The notes under the pieces were generated by a model. The model ran no database searches. It had not been told where the DNA came from and saw only the letters and a list, made by a program, of their open reading frames with translations. From contig JAGTTD010000025.1 in the NCBI GenBank assembly GCA_018398585.1, positions 16,249,578 through 16,313,577 on the forward strand: DNA of 64,000 nucleotides, in the 5' to 3' direction. A program made the translations under genes and the position numbers. This DNA is from Simmondsia chinensis. Lineage: Eukaryota > Streptophyta > Magnoliopsida > Caryophyllales > Simmondsiaceae. Positions 1-11,650 of the stretch are shown piece after piece (positions within the stretch are counted from its first letter, which is position 1; each line of letters opens with the position of its first letter).

Positions 1-1500
1 AAAGTATGCAAGAGGAGAACAAGAAAAGGCTTGCTTACCCCGAAAAAAAGTTTCTTGGCATTAAGGCTTTAAATGCTTATAGGTCCTTAAAGGAATACGC
101 GATGTTACTCTGAGCCTGTGTTAGATTTCTTGAGAAGTTCCCTAACGATCAAAAGTGGTAGGGATATGGTCGGGTAAGAAGGTATTCCAGGGAAGTGACC
201 ATAAGTATCCTATGAACTGCCATGGAATGAATGTGTGCTACCATGTTGACCTTCTATGCATTAATATGGTGGTAGGGAAAACGTCCTCTTCAAAAAGTGA
301 ACAGAGATTTTGCCCGTACAATGGGTGGTGAAAGGTTGTGCACTGGATTCATGCACCATGAAAAGGCCGTCCACCCAATTCACAGGAAAGGAAGTCTCCA
401 TTGCCATGTGGCTCTTTAACGAAGCCCACAAGAGCAGATGCCAGAGCCTATCATAAGGGTTTTACATAATAAAAGGGAGCGAAACTAGAGGGATCTTAGG
501 CTACCAGTTTCAGGCATCTAAGGGAGATTCTTCTTAATAGAGGCAAGAGAAATAGGGCTCTAAAGTCTATCGGAGACCATTGTAACGTCTGATAGAACCA
601 GACACACCAATTGCTAAATAGGGCCATCAGCATCAGGGATGGGGGCTGAGATAGCGTAAGAGATTTAAGCGATTTTTAAGTGGTTTGAAGAGTTGTAAAG
701 AAACGGGGAACAGATTAACAATGGAGAACAGAGATTCAAGATCGAAGAACGAGTGTTTTCTGAGCGCTTGTTTACAACATCAAGAGAGCACGGAACAAGA
801 AAGGATTTAAAGCCCTAACTGTCATTTTTATAGACACGTGGGAATGAAGGCCAAACACCAAACAATGTTTTCTTGAGATCCCTGTAGCCATTGAGGGTCA
901 AATCAAGGATCTCTTTTACCTGTTGTAAATTTAAATTTACTAATGGCTAAAAGGGGGACATCTGTTTACACTCTAAATTTTAGAGAGTTGAGATGACACT
1001 GTTTTAAGCAAAGCACCACGTGCTTGTCACATGAGGCCCTCCTCGAGGATAGTAGGCCTCTAGATGTTATGGTAATGGCGCCTCAAGCCCAGTTGCTTGA
1101 GGAGTTCATCACCTTGATAAGAGTAACAGCCACTCGAGACTCGAGATTTTTGGAAGGTAAAAGAGATCGAGCTCAAGGGATTTCTTAAAAGTTTGCAAGA
1201 TAGGTGATTTCTAAGCTCGAGACAATTACTTGGTATGCAATTCCAGATGTATAGGCTACAAGCTTGTCCATGAGAACATGGAACATCGAAAAGACACTTT
1301 AGCTAGAAAAATGAACGTGGGCTTCAAGAAACATGCTCGCGCACACTAAACCAAGAGCACGTTCACTGGTCATTTTCGTGTCAAACGAGCTTGGTGGCCT
1401 AAGTGGGAAGAACATGCAGCTAAAATAAGGGACATCCATTATTTAGTTTTTCTATGAATAAGAGACACTATTGTAGCTGTAAAGGGTCCAACAGCACTAG
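1..1500. other. Unassigned non-coding region, possible LTR-element 3' part
   Basis: No reading frame or family motif is recognised. A purine-rich run (AAAAGGGGGACA) at about 949-960 is followed at 962 by TGTTTACACTC, which is how a polypurine tract and the start of a plus-strand LTR often look. A matching second LTR was not found, so this is only a suggestion that 1-960 is the non-coding 3' part of a large LTR element entering from the left. Confidence 0.25.
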
Positions 1501-1680
1501 GACTATTCATAGTTCGGTTAACCGTATAGAAAAGTAATTCGGTTCGATTAACTGTAACCAAAATACTCAAAAACCTTTAATCGTTACCCTAATCGAAATG
1601 ATTGGTTAACCGACTTTCGGTAAATCGGTAATTCGGTTCGGTTATGCCGGTTAATCGGTAACTGAAAAAATGATACAATG
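1500..1680. repeat. Inverted-repeat transposon end rich in GGTT/AACC motifs
   Basis: Dense alternation of TTCGGTTAACCG-like and TCGGTTCGGTTA-like words in both orientations. Such clustered subterminal motifs are common in plant hAT-like non-autonomous DNA elements. No clear terminal repeat pair or TSD was found, so family and borders are uncertain. Confidence 0.3.
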
Positions 1681-2790
1681 CCTCTTTCATGTTATATGAT
1701 CATTTTCTTTAAAGGTTTGTAAATGTGTAAAAACATAAGAATATTCAATAAATTATGTGCTTATAATTCGATTATAAAAAAGTGAACATTTTATATCTCA
1801 TTTTGGCCAATATGTGGACAAATGAATGACATTGGATTCTAGTAAAGTAATGCCTAGTTAATATTTGGGATATAGCAGTAGGGTATGAGTACTTGATTCT
1901 AGGAGATGAATTGGGATAAAAAAATAAAGTTGATCATATATAATTGAATAATCACCTATATAAATAAAAGGAACTCTGGGTTTTAAACCACTTTGAAAAT
2001 GGGTTTTTGAATGTTGTAGACAATTACGATATTGTCCCTACCCTTTGTTGCCCATCTCAGTAAACTCTACTGCCTTGCCCCCTGCCCGTATTGAAGCGTG
2101 CCATGGAAGATTTCTAATGATGCTTCCATTTCTCCCTTCGTGTGATTGATAACCTGGACAAGTGTCACCATCTTAGGTACCCTGTTTGTGTTTTTTTGGA
2201 TTAATCTGGGCCGTTCACCCATATGAAAGGAACGGCTGTGATGTCACCACCTCTGCTTACACGCGGATAGCCCTTTGCCTATAAAAGGAGCCTTGACGTT
2301 TGACACTGTTACCTTTTAACATTTTCTTCCCTAAAATTCGACAGTACCATTCTAGGGTTTCTGGTGCCTTTCTTTCCGCTTCCTTTGCGCATGGAATTCG
2401 TGGTAGAGTAAACCTTTTGGAGTCTAGATCTAACCCTTCATGGATGGCTTCAATGGTGGTTCCTTGATGCATCACGTATAACGTTTGTGCTCTTCTTAAA
2501 TTTCACCCTTCGAAGCTTTTTAGAAAGAGTCTATAATTCGTAACCTAGGTTTGATATGGTTTGTATTTTGCAATTAATTTCATCTATAATAAAATAGGCC
2601 TCTCTAATGATAGGAAGATCGTGGATATAGGCCACTTAGGGCAGAACCATGGACATTTGGTGTCCTTTATTGTTTTGTTATATTTTCCTCTATGATCGTT
2701 TGTAATTTATAGTCTAATCTTGGCTAAAACCAATTATCAAGAATATCTAAACTCTAACAACATCACCTACAAGTCCCTTCACATATGCAA
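1681..2790. other. AT-rich intergenic DNA, nothing recognised
   Basis: No coding region, terminal repeat or primer-binding site seen. The only longer open frame (2257-2475, minus) resembles no known family and is probably fortuitous. Confidence 0.4.
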
Positions 2791-3670
2791 TACAACCTAA
2801 CTAAATGGATTACGGTAGACGTCGTCTGAGAATTTTTAATAGAAAAATATCACCCGAGTTAAATTCTAAAAGACAATGATTATCTAGGCAGAACTGGGAA
2901 ACATATAGTAAGTTGGTGGAAAGATTGAGAATGTAAAGGACATTATATAAATTGAAACCACCAACAGGAGCAGCAGTGGGAAAGCCTGAACCAACCTTGA
3001 CAATGAAAGAAGCATCATTACTTACCAAAATTTTATCGATATTGTGATAAGGGGTAAGCGAAGTGAGAAGACATGGGTTATTAGTCATATGAGATGATGC
3101 ACCACTATCCATTATTCAGAGATAATCAAGTATTGGAGTGGAGTAGGCAGCAAAGGATTGAGGAATAGGCTGAGAAGATGCTGACCTTAAATAGAATCTA
3201 TAGCTAGTAGTTTAAATATGTTAGTTCTAGGATGAAATTCTAGAATAGAAAATATATTACCACCATGAGGAGGTGCATCAAAGTTGTTTGGACATGATGC
3301 TCGATGATTACTTCCCAAATCATTAAGAAATCCCCAATTTCCATAGCTATAGTATGTGCACAGCTACGATCATGACTGCCTCAGCCATGGCTTTTGACCA
3401 CAACCACCTTAGCCATAAGCATACTAGTGCGGTTGAAGCTATATAGCAACCTAACGACGAATATTAGAAACACCATAGGGAGATGGTAACATAAGTGTTA
3501 CAATGGATCCGCCACCTGTATCTGTAGACAGAGGTATCAACTAGGTTGTTGCAACATAGAGAGGTTTGCTAACAACAATTTTGCATTCATCTCCATCAAA
3601 GCACAAGATGCATATTCAGCCTTGAGAATGCTACAAAACCAGAACCCTTGATTACATCGTTATGGTCTCA
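2790..3670 (-). pseudogene. Ty1/copia gag-protease fragment
   Basis: The clearest part is 2810-3112 (100 codons, minus). It begins with MDSGASSHMT, the aspartic-protease active-site motif of copia polyproteins (catalytic D-S-G). It continues into the GAG-pre-integrase region with the typical L-Y-N-V-L-Y-I and L-L-Y-V-S-Q-F strings. Upstream on the same strand (3112-3670) broken frames are rich in Gly, Gln and Asn, as in a copia gag tail, but contain many stops. No LTR, integrase or reverse transcriptase is attached, so this is an isolated decayed piece. It does not belong with the copia integrase piece at 7.2-7.4 kb, because the order on the minus strand is wrong. Confidence 0.75.
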
Positions 3671-3689
3671 CATAACCTTGATATATAAT

Positions 3690-4340
3690 AAGGTATTGTA
3701 TCTGTGCGCAAATAGCCTTTTCTCTCTCCTAAAAGCCCCAGCCCAACGGTCATAAAAAACCACACGTGCCACCCAATTACGGTGCGTGTGGGAGCGTGGG
3801 TAGCTTTCCAGGGGCCGGAGTCACCGCCGACGACTCGCCGTCGGCCTGCCGACCCGGTCGTACACTATGGCTGCCGTCCATCAATGATCGGTGGCCCATC
3901 AAAGGAGCACCACCACCTCCTTCCTCAACAACCAGGTTCGCCACCACCACCACGGCCTCCACCAACACTCTCCACCTCCAGACTCTACCATCCACCACCG
4001 AATCCCAACACCCATCAACCCACCACCGATTTCCACCACCACCCAACACCATTTCCACTAGACCCCATTTTCACCACCGAACACCACCATCACCATCTCC
4101 AACACCAAAGTCCACCACCACTCACCACCATCTCCGGCCCACCCAGACCCAACTGCCACCAGAATCAGGCCCCCACTAGCAGATTCCATCACCTCTCGCC
4201 ATATTCATCACCTCCCATCATCTCCAATTTCACATCCTAACACCAGCCTTCATCAAATCCACCACCACCCACCGCCACCAACACCTCCTCCTCCCCTCGG
4301 CCTTCATTCTGCCTCCCGTCCACTAATCACATCAGCAACA
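3690..4340 (+). other. C-rich leader of the LINE ORF1-like pseudogene
   Basis: Strongly C-rich, A/C-biased DNA with runs of CCACCACC. Overlapping open frames here encode only Pro/His/Thr/Ser low-complexity strings and reflect composition, not genes. Its position just upstream of the RRM/DUF4283 frame suggests the 5' untranslated region of that element. Confidence 0.45.
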
Positions 4341-6257
4341 TTGCCTGAAATGCCGACTTCAAATGCAGGGGTGTCGGTCTTCGTTGATGGCCTACCTAAA
4401 AAAACAATAAACTCATGGCTTAGGGCTATTTTTCGTGGCTTCAGGTCAATCTATGAAACCTTTGTTCCTGTGAGAAAAAGGCTAAGATCTAGATGGTCTT
4501 ATGGCTTTGTTCAATTTTATGACTCGAGTGAAGCTACACGGGCAGTTACATCCATGAATAGAAGATGGGTGGTGGGTGTCAAGCTTAGAGTGCAATGAGC
4601 AAACCTAGACAGAAGATCGGTACCTCCATCCGCACGAAGCTAACCGCAGGAAAGGGTTACCCAATAGGTCAGAAACACAAGTGATACTCAGGATTAGAGG
4701 AACACACCACCTAATCAAGGTGGGGAAGATGTCAACACAACTACTCTGAGGATTGGGGTGTCAAATACCAACAAGAATGTCGAAGCATGGCTTGAGCGGC
4801 CAATCATTGCCCATTCATTAGATGAGGTCAGTCTTGATGATATACTTACATTTATCACGGAGAATGATCTTTATGGGCTAACTCCTAAAGGCTTAAGTAA
4901 CACTACCTTTATCTTGGTATGTAACTCCGTTGGCACCTTGGAATCCTACCTGGGCCCACGCAAGGAGACTCTTCTACAGAAGCTCATAGAGGTGTACAGG
5001 TGCTCTGGTGAGACCCTTGGGTCCCTTAATAAAAGACCGTGGCTTGAGATTCATGGTCTACCTGTCCAATGTTGGTCCAAGGACTGTTTTGTGGATATCG
5101 CCAAAGCGTTGGGAAAATTCATAAGAGTGGACTCGAGAACGTCCGCTATGAGGTGCGCCGATGTTGCCAGGATACTGATTGACACCTGTTACACAACTTA
5201 CATTCATCAGTTAGTCTAGGCTCAGTTTAGTGGGGGATCCCGCCTGGTCCTCGTTAAAGAAAGTAGCTCTGTATTGATCCCTAATTACTCTCCCAGAGCT
5301 GTTGCCCGTGCGGCCTTGGACGGATTGGCTAGAAAGAAGGCATCCTTTTCGACACAATCCCAACCAAAAAGTCAGTGCAACACTATAGCTCGACATACTT
5401 CATGTGTTCGGCCCTCTTTAGAGCAGATCACGGATTTCTCCAGTGCCTGTGAGGTGCCTGAAACTTCGATCCCTTGGTCTACAAAGGAAGGACTGGGGGT
5501 TACTTCGTTGCCGTTCAGTCAAATTTCCTTCCACCTCAATGGTCAGATCATTGGTAGATGGGCATTGGAATGCTCCTATCCCTTTGAAACACTACAGCCT
5601 TGCCTTCTTTAGCCTTTGGCCCATCCTCCTAGTTTACTTCCGTGGGTGGAGGAAGATGTCGATAGATGGTCTATGGAATGCAGTCGGGCACATACTTCTC
5701 TTCCGCTTCTGTCTCCACGGCGTGGCGATCTTATTCCAGTTCAGGAAGTGCGTGGAAACCAACATATGCCTCCTTTGCTCCAGGGGGTGGAGGGTGACAT
5801 AGCCAGTCATGCGCACTTTTTGCATCTTGAGAATGTAACTCAAGATCTCGCCAGTGAAGACGACTCTGGATCCTCAGGAACTATGTTTCCTCCAGGTTTT
5901 GAGTCCTTTGCTTTAAACAGGTTAGAGAATTGTATGGAGAGACCCAGTGAAGTTGGGAAGAGAAAAGGAAAAGGAGGGATGACAAAAAGGAAGCGGAAAG
6001 TGTTGAAGCATGAGGAAAAAGTAAATAAAAGGTGGGAGCTTCAGGAGTTTCAGGAAGATATGTTGCCTAGGAACAGCAAGCCGGAAAAGTCCAAGGCCGT
6101 AAACAAGCGGAAAAAGGGGGATGAGGCGAAATGGGGAAGATCGTCAAAGACAGCCGGGAAGAAGAAAAAACGGAATAGGGGGAATACGTATGACAAGATC
6201 TCGGAAGCGAAGCATGACGAGATGATTATGCAAGCGGAGCGGGCTATTGAGATGTGA
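4341..6257 (+). pseudogene. LINE (L1-type) ORF1-like protein, RRM plus DUF4283-like
   Basis: One ancestral frame of about 638 codons is still readable. The open pieces 4341-4598, 4758-5219, 5274-5612 and 5616-6257 all lie in the same frame and are separated only by in-frame stops (TGA 4596, TAA 4641, TAG 4668, others near 4704, 5217 and 5610). Order: an RRM at 4368-4595 with an RNP2-like VFVDGL and an RNP1-like SYGFVQF; a DUF4283-like segment at 4758-5215 with R-P-W-L-E-I-H-G-L-P; a very basic Lys/Arg-rich tail at 5940-6220. Plant L1-type LINE ORF1 proteins and related retrogenes have this layout and bind RNA. No ORF2 (endonuclease/reverse transcriptase) follows, so it is an ORF1-only relic. 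Stops without frameshifts fit decay by C-to-T change. Confidence 0.7.
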
Positions 6258-7085
6258 AAATTAGTACGATTTAATTTTGATGGTTTCGACCCACCTAGGG
6301 GGGCAAAGCTGCTTGCAAATTGAGGTGGCTGGTTTTGGGTTGAGGTTTCAGTCCAGTTCCTATTTTCGAGTTTTTTGTCTGTTTTTTCTTCAGTTGAGAT
6401 CCAGCTAGGTGTTCTTTTGGGTGGCTCTGCTTCAGCTTCTTCCGTCGTTTTTTTTTTTTTTTTTTTTTTTTTTTGTGTCCCTTTCTTCTGTTTTGGTCGT
6501 CTTGGTATGTTCTCGTTTTTGGTTTGGTTGCGTCTGTTTCTAGTTGTTTTCTCCCTTTTTTTTCTTTTGGGTCTTTTCTGTAGGTCTCCTGTTTACGGGA
6601 TTTCCCAGGGCTCGTTTAGCCGAGTTCCCTGTTTTGTTGCGCGGTTTTGCCGCTATTTGTCAAAAAATAACCTCGCATGAAGTAATTGTACCAAATGGAG
6701 AGGACAGTTGTTTAAGTTAATCATCATCAATGCTGTCATCCAAATTTTTAGTGTAGAAGTTTGTGCCTCGAAGCATGTCCACAGTTTCATTCTTACTTTC
6801 CGTAGGTGCACTGGCTTTCAACAAAATTAGGGTTTAGGCGGCGACTTTGGGTGACACCGTCTGAATTAGGATTTGGGTGGCGATGTTGGATGGCAGTGAC
6901 TTAATTCGAGCAGTGGTAATAAGGTTTTCCTTTGGAAGAGAGAAAATATGAGAGGGCTTATTAGGTTCTGGTATCATGTAAAATATTGAGGAACCCAACA
7001 AACGAGGGTGCTCATATAAATACAAGGCCAAGCCCAGTGGGTCCATATATATAGATTACCATGACCACTTATACATATAGTCTAA
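6258..7085 (+). other. T-rich 3' flank and possible copia LTR remnant
   Basis: 6258-6670 is G/T-rich with a run of 24 or more T at about 6449-6473, as in 3' parts of plant LINEs. 6940-7085 contains a possible minus-strand LTR start (TGTTAGACTATATG, reading down from 7086) and a TATATATA run near 7047. A partner LTR was not found. Confidence 0.3.
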
Positions 7086-7189
7086 CATTAGGGGTAGGGA
7101 ATCGATTTATGGTAAAATATGCATCAGAAAATATGGCATCCCAAAATTTGTATGGTATTTTTGATTGAATTAAGAGATTTTGTGCTATT

Positions 7190-7429
7190 TCATTTATAAA
7201 TGTCGATACTTACATTCCACCACTCCATTTTATTGTGGGTATCACGACAAAATAAAAAGAAGTGAACACCATGACTCTGACAAATCCAGTTCATGCATTG
7301 ATGGTTAAATTCACCTATGTCATCACTCTGAAAAATCTTTATTTTCGTATCAAATTGGTCTTCAACAAGGTTTCTGAAAACAATGAATATATCAAAAACA
7401 TCTAGTTTTTGATATATCGGGTATGTCAA
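7190..7429 (-). pseudogene. Ty1/copia integrase core fragment
   Basis: About 79 codons matching the middle of a copia integrase: a F-x-x-L-V-E-x-Q-F-x-T-K-I-K segment, then F-Q-S-D-D-I-G-E-F around the second catalytic Asp (family form usually S-D-G-G-E-F), then a degraded version of the P-x-T-P-x-Q-N-G-V-A-E-R region reading C-R-D-T-H-N-K-M-E-W. The catalytic Glu context is largely lost. No flanking protease or reverse transcriptase was recognised. Confidence 0.65.
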
Positions 7430-7904
7430 TGTGAATCTTGAAAAGTCATCGATGGAACCCTAAACCCTAAATTGTAACCCATAAAACCAAGAGTGGCGGA
7501 TATGCTTTGTATGCTAGGTGGTAGCATAAAATGAGACAAGAACAAACATTTAATAGATAATCTATAGGCTCTTTTTGAGATAGAAATATTCCCCTGATTT
7601 GCAGCTATTCAGAATTCTGAATCTATGACCGAAGTATTTCAAGTGTATATCACTAAAATTACAAGAAAATTATTTTTTGTATCAAAGAATTTTTTAAAAA
7701 GGAAAATCGAGAACTTATGAAAAAACTATGAAAAAAATATATAGTGATAGAAGTTTAAGTTATTATTTCTCGTAAATATCTAATAGAGAGGTTGGACGTT
7801 GCTGCGATAGCGATATGATAATATTTTGTTAAGTATATTTAGTTAATGTCAAGTAATATCATTAGCGGAACTAAATGTTATAAATGGTAATAATATGCTA
7901 TCAT
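7430..7904. other. AT-rich flank of the gypsy insertion, nothing recognised
   Basis: Low-complexity AT-rich DNA with no open frame or family motif. It carries the left target-site copy of the gypsy element at its right edge. Confidence 0.4.
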
Positions 7905-7909
7905 GATTG

Positions 7910-8323
7910 TGATGCAGCGCGAAGTGGGAAATTAGGGAAAATGGAAAGGTAACGATGTCCTTCGCTTAATTTTATTACTGAAATAAAATAAAAGGGAAAA
8001 AATAGTCTCGATTCTCACAACTTGAGAAAGGAGGAAACAAGGTATAAGTTTTTTTTTTTTGTTGGAAAAAAATGAATGAATGAAACCCTAGCTACCAATC
8101 TCTTTAAATAGAAGGGATTCCTAAATCCTATAGGAAAACTAATTTAAATTTTAAATCAAATTCAAAACATAAACAATAAGAGATAAAAAAAAATAAATAT
8201 AAATTTAAAACAAATTCAAACTTCTATCTATTGGCGCCTACTCGGTCCCGTCGAGCCAGATCCGCTCCGTTGTCCGGGACCCCGTTTCGCCAATACAGTC
8301 CCGTTACGGCCTAAGCTGCATCA
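7910..8323 (-). repeat. 3' LTR of the 7.9-13.1 kb gypsy element
   Basis: 414 bp, pairs with 12707-13119. Starts TGATGCAGCGCG and ends AGCTGCATCA, so its ends form a 9-bp inverted repeat. A TATTTAAA-like box lies on the minus strand near 8103-8110. Confidence 0.93.
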
Positions 8324-8333
8324 TCCTCCCCGG
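8324..8333 (-). promoter_or_regulatory. Polypurine tract of the gypsy element
   Basis: On the minus strand the bases next to the 3' LTR read CGGGGAGGA. This purine run is the expected plus-strand priming site for reverse transcription. Confidence 0.7.
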
Positions 8334-8339
8334 GTCAGA

Positions 8340-8778
8340 GAGAAGTCACCCTCGAATTCATTATTGCTTCGGTGTCATCATTGTCTCCAAAATAAGGCGT
8401 GAGGTGCTTGACATTGAAGGTATCTGATGTTCCCATTCCCGACGGGAGTTTGAGCCTGTAAGCATTGTCGTTGATCCTTTCTACTACCGTCAATGGACCA
8501 ATCTTGCGTGCCGTCAGCTTGTTGTATTCCCAAGCGGGGAATCATTCTCGTGTCAAAATGGCCTAAACCTGATCGCCAGCTTGGAACTGAACCACCCTTC
8601 GCCCTTTGTCTCTGGCAGTCTTATACTTGGTGTTGGCTCCGAGTAGGCGAGCTCGAGTCTGTTCATGTATGTCTTTGAGCGAGCGAATGAAGTCCTCCGC
8701 CTTACCATGCGGGCGCATGAGGTCTGGTACTGGACCCAAGTCTATGGGGGAGCGAGGAAAAAAACCGTAGACGATCAT
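8340..8778 (-). pseudogene. Gypsy integrase C-terminal region
   Basis: 8563-8778 gives 71 codons with P-R-S-P-I-D-L, H-G-K-A-E-D-F-I and D-K-G-R-R-V-V-Q-F-Q-A-G-D-Q-V, the conserved integrase C-terminal part. Further on (8400-8560) frames with the K-I-G-P-L and N-V-K-H-L-T-P-Y-F type follow, with breaks. The coding end lies just before the polypurine tract. Confidence 0.75.
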
Positions 8779-9860
8779 GAAAGGTGCAAAGGTCGTGCTC
8801 CTGTTGACGACCTGTTGTATGTGAACTCAGCATGGTGAAGCTTGGCTTCCTATCCTTTAGGGTGATCAGCAACGAGGCAACGTAAGAGGTTCCCTAAGGA
8901 ACGATTGGTGACTTCGGTTTGCCCATCCGTTTGAGGATGGTGGACAGTGCTAAAGGCTAGTGAAGTGTTTGCCATCTTCCAGAGGGTTCGCCAAAGGTGG
9001 TTTACGAACCTGACATCACGATCGGAGACAATGCTCGAGGGTAACCCGTGGAGTTTTTACACCTCTCGAAAGTCAAGACCCGCCACATGTACCGCGTCAG
9101 CCGCCTTCTTACATCCAATGAAGTGTGCCATCTTTGAGAAACGATCCATGACCACAAAGATGAAGTCTACACCCCCCGTGGTTCTTGGGAGTCCCAAGAC
9201 GAAGTCCATACTTATGTCTGCCCAAGGTTGGCTTGGCACCGGCAGCGGTAAGTAAAGCCCGGCGTTCGTTGAGCCTCCCTTGGACACTTGACAAATTCGG
9301 CAACGCTTGATGTATTGTTTAACCTTCTTGCATATTGATGGCCAGTAGTACTTAGCGGTTATGAGTTGCATCGTCTTGTCTCTCCCTACATGCCCCACGT
9401 TGTGTTTTTCCTCAATTATCTTGAGCCGCCAACTAGAATCCGGTATGCAAAGTTGGTTTCCTTGGAAGAGAAACCCGTCATGGATTGAGAAGTCTGGCAC
9501 CGACCCTAGCTGTAGGTCTTGCCAAATATGTCCGAACGAGGGGTCATCATAGTATAATGCCGCCATTTGATCAAAACCCGTGATCTCCATATGGCTCTCT
9601 GTCATGACGAGGCTTCTTCCACTCAAGGCGTCTGCCACTTTGTTCATCCCGCCTGATGTGTGCTTGATGGTGAAGTGAAAGAGCTGAATGAAGCTAGCCC
9701 ACTTGGCGTGACGTTCTAAGAGTTTTTCTTGGCTGTTAATGTACTTGAGAGCCACATTGTTTGAGTATAGGATGAACTCCCGGTTGGATAGGTATGGTTT
9801 CCAATGTCTCAGTGCCCTTACCATTTCATAGAACTCCAAATCGTAGGTTGAGTAGTTCAA
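8779..9860 (-). pseudogene. Gypsy RNase H end and integrase core
   Basis: 9057-9860 (267 codons) covers the end of RNase H (Y-S-T-Y-D-L-E-F-Y, then H-T-S-G-G-M-N-K-V-A-D-A-L-S) and the integrase. The zinc-binding HHCC domain has H-x3-G-H-x-G-R-D-K...C-R-I-C-Q. The first catalytic Asp sits in D-I-S-M-D-F-V-L-G-L-P. A TAA stop then interrupts the frame at about 9057. Past it the same frame continues with S-D-R-D-V-R-F and [10 protein letters not shown], which hold the second Asp and the Glu of the D,D-35-E triad. The catalytic residues thus all survive and only the stop and downstream breaks disable this part. Confidence 0.85.
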
Positions 9861-11264
9861 TCGGCTCCCATTACGTTTCTCACTAAAGAAAGCGATTGGC
9901 CAATGCCTATCTTAGAGGCATCCGTATGCAGCTCGAACGTCTTATGGAAATCGGGTAGTGCTAGGACGGGTGCCGAAGTCAACCTCCTCTTAATCTCTTC
10001 GAAGGCGTTAGCTGCCTTCGAATTCCACACAAACGCCCCTTGCTCCATGCACTCGATGATCGGTGCCAAAGATGGTGCCGAAATTTGGGACAAAGCGCCT
10101 ACAGAAGGACGCCAACCCATGGAAAATCCATACTTCACCAATATTTTGAGGTTGTGGCCAATCACGGATGGCGGTAACCTTGCTTTCATTAGCTGCAATG
10201 CCGTCTTTGGACACAAGAAACCCAAGGAAGGTCACCGTGTCTCTCATAAACTCACACTTCTTTAGGGCCGCGAATAAGCATTGGGTCCTGAGGGTGCGAA
10301 GTACTTCCTCTAGATGTGTCAGGTGTTCAGCGTTGTCCTGGCTATAGATCAGAATATCATCAAAATACACAACAACGAATTTTCCAATGAAAGGGCGCAA
10401 GACCTTATTCATGAATCTCATAAACGTGCTTGGCGCATTGGACAATCCGAAAGCCGTGACTAGCCATTCGTAAAGTCCCTCTCTTGTCTTGAATGCGGTC
10501 TTCCATTCATCACCTGGTGAGATCCGTATCTGATGATATCCACTCTTGAGGTCTAGCTTCGTGAATACTTGTGAACTTCATAGTTGGTCCAGTAGGTCAT
10601 TAAGTCTAGGGATGGGAAAACAGTAGCGCACCGTTATCTTGTTGATTGCCCTACTATCAATGCACATACGCCAACTCTCGTCTTTCTTTGGCGTTAGCAA
10701 CGCTGGGATAGCGCATGGACTTACGCTCTCCCGGATGAACCCCTTGGCGAGCAATTCTTCCACTTGGCACCTCAGTTCTTTGTGTTCAGCTAGGCTCATG
10801 CGATAATGGGGCCTGTTTGGAAGGGAGGCGCCAGGCACCAGGTCAATGCGGTCCTGGACATCCCGAAGTGGTGGCAATGTGGAGGGCAGTTCTTCAGGGA
10901 ATACATCAGCATAATCTTTCACTAGGATTGAGACCTCAGGCGGTATCTCCTGAGCTCTAACCGTGCATTCTTTCCCAACCAACACGAAGACAACCTTGGA
11001 GTCGCCAATCTCCTTAGTGAACATGGCGGGACCTTGGATGCCTGGGTGTTGAGCCGTTAAGGCTCGTGGTGCGCCTTCCTTCTTTGGTATCAAGATGATC
11101 TTGGTCCCTTCATAGATGAAGCTATACGTGTTCTTCCTCCCGTCATGGACGACGCTCCTATCGTATTGCCACAGCCATCCCAATAGCATGTGACAGGTGT
11201 CCATCGTAACAACATCACACCATACTTGCTCCTTGTATGTATCTCCTATTGAAAAGTTAACCAA
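9857..11264 (-). pseudogene. Gypsy reverse transcriptase and RNase H start
   Basis: 10578-11264 carries the N-terminal fingers with H-Y-R-M-S, L-L-A-K-G-F-I and the A-I-N-K-I-T-V-R-Y region. A TGA at about 10576 interrupts the frame. 10445-10575 continues with [14 protein letters not shown] (first catalytic Asp). 10008-10445 holds the active site Y-F-D-D-I-L-I-Y-S with both Asp residues intact. Frame shifts near 10085 and near 9900 carry the reading into the RNase H start (H-T-D-A-S-K-I-G-I-G in 9857-10225). One stop and two frameshifts are therefore needed to explain the breaks. Confidence 0.88.
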
Positions 11265-11650
11265 GCATCATTTAGAGACGGTTACTTGATTCCCTTTCTT
11301 GAGCCATGATAACTTGTAAGGATAAGGGTGGGCTTCTGTTAGTAATCCTAACTTGGTCACGGCTTCTTCAGATATCATGTTTTCACAACTCCCCGAATCG
11401 ATGACCAGACAACAAATTCTGCTGCCAACGGTACAAGTGGTTTGGAAGATGTTGTTGCAAAGCCAACATCACCCTCGTCTTCTCTTGGCGCGAAGCACGA
11501 GCGCCTGACAACCAATATGTGACCCTCATCCCCCGTCACGGGCTTCTCACTCGGTTCCGCCAACTCTCCTTGGAGTTCTTCTTTGAAGTTCTCGCCTTCT
11601 TCTCCCCAAGAGTTCCTCAATGTATAAGCCCTTGCCGGGCCTATCTCCCT
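11264..11650 (-). pseudogene. Gypsy linker and aspartic protease
   Basis: A linker (11440-11677) with G-H-I-L-V-V-R-R-S-C-F leads to the retropepsin-like active site C-L-V-I-D-S-G-S-C-E-N at about 11375-11410, read in a different frame from the linker. D-S-G is the catalytic triad of the aspartic protease that cleaves the polyprotein. At least one frameshift separates linker and active site. Confidence 0.78.

Noticed and set aside
3766..4240. Pro/His-rich proteins on either strand
   Set aside because: Overlapping frames in both directions reflect a CCACCACC-rich composition.
2810..7429. One copia element spanning both copia fragments, split by the LINE relic
   Set aside because: On the minus strand the integrase piece (7.2-7.4 kb) would precede gag/protease (2.8-3.7 kb), the wrong order for a single element.
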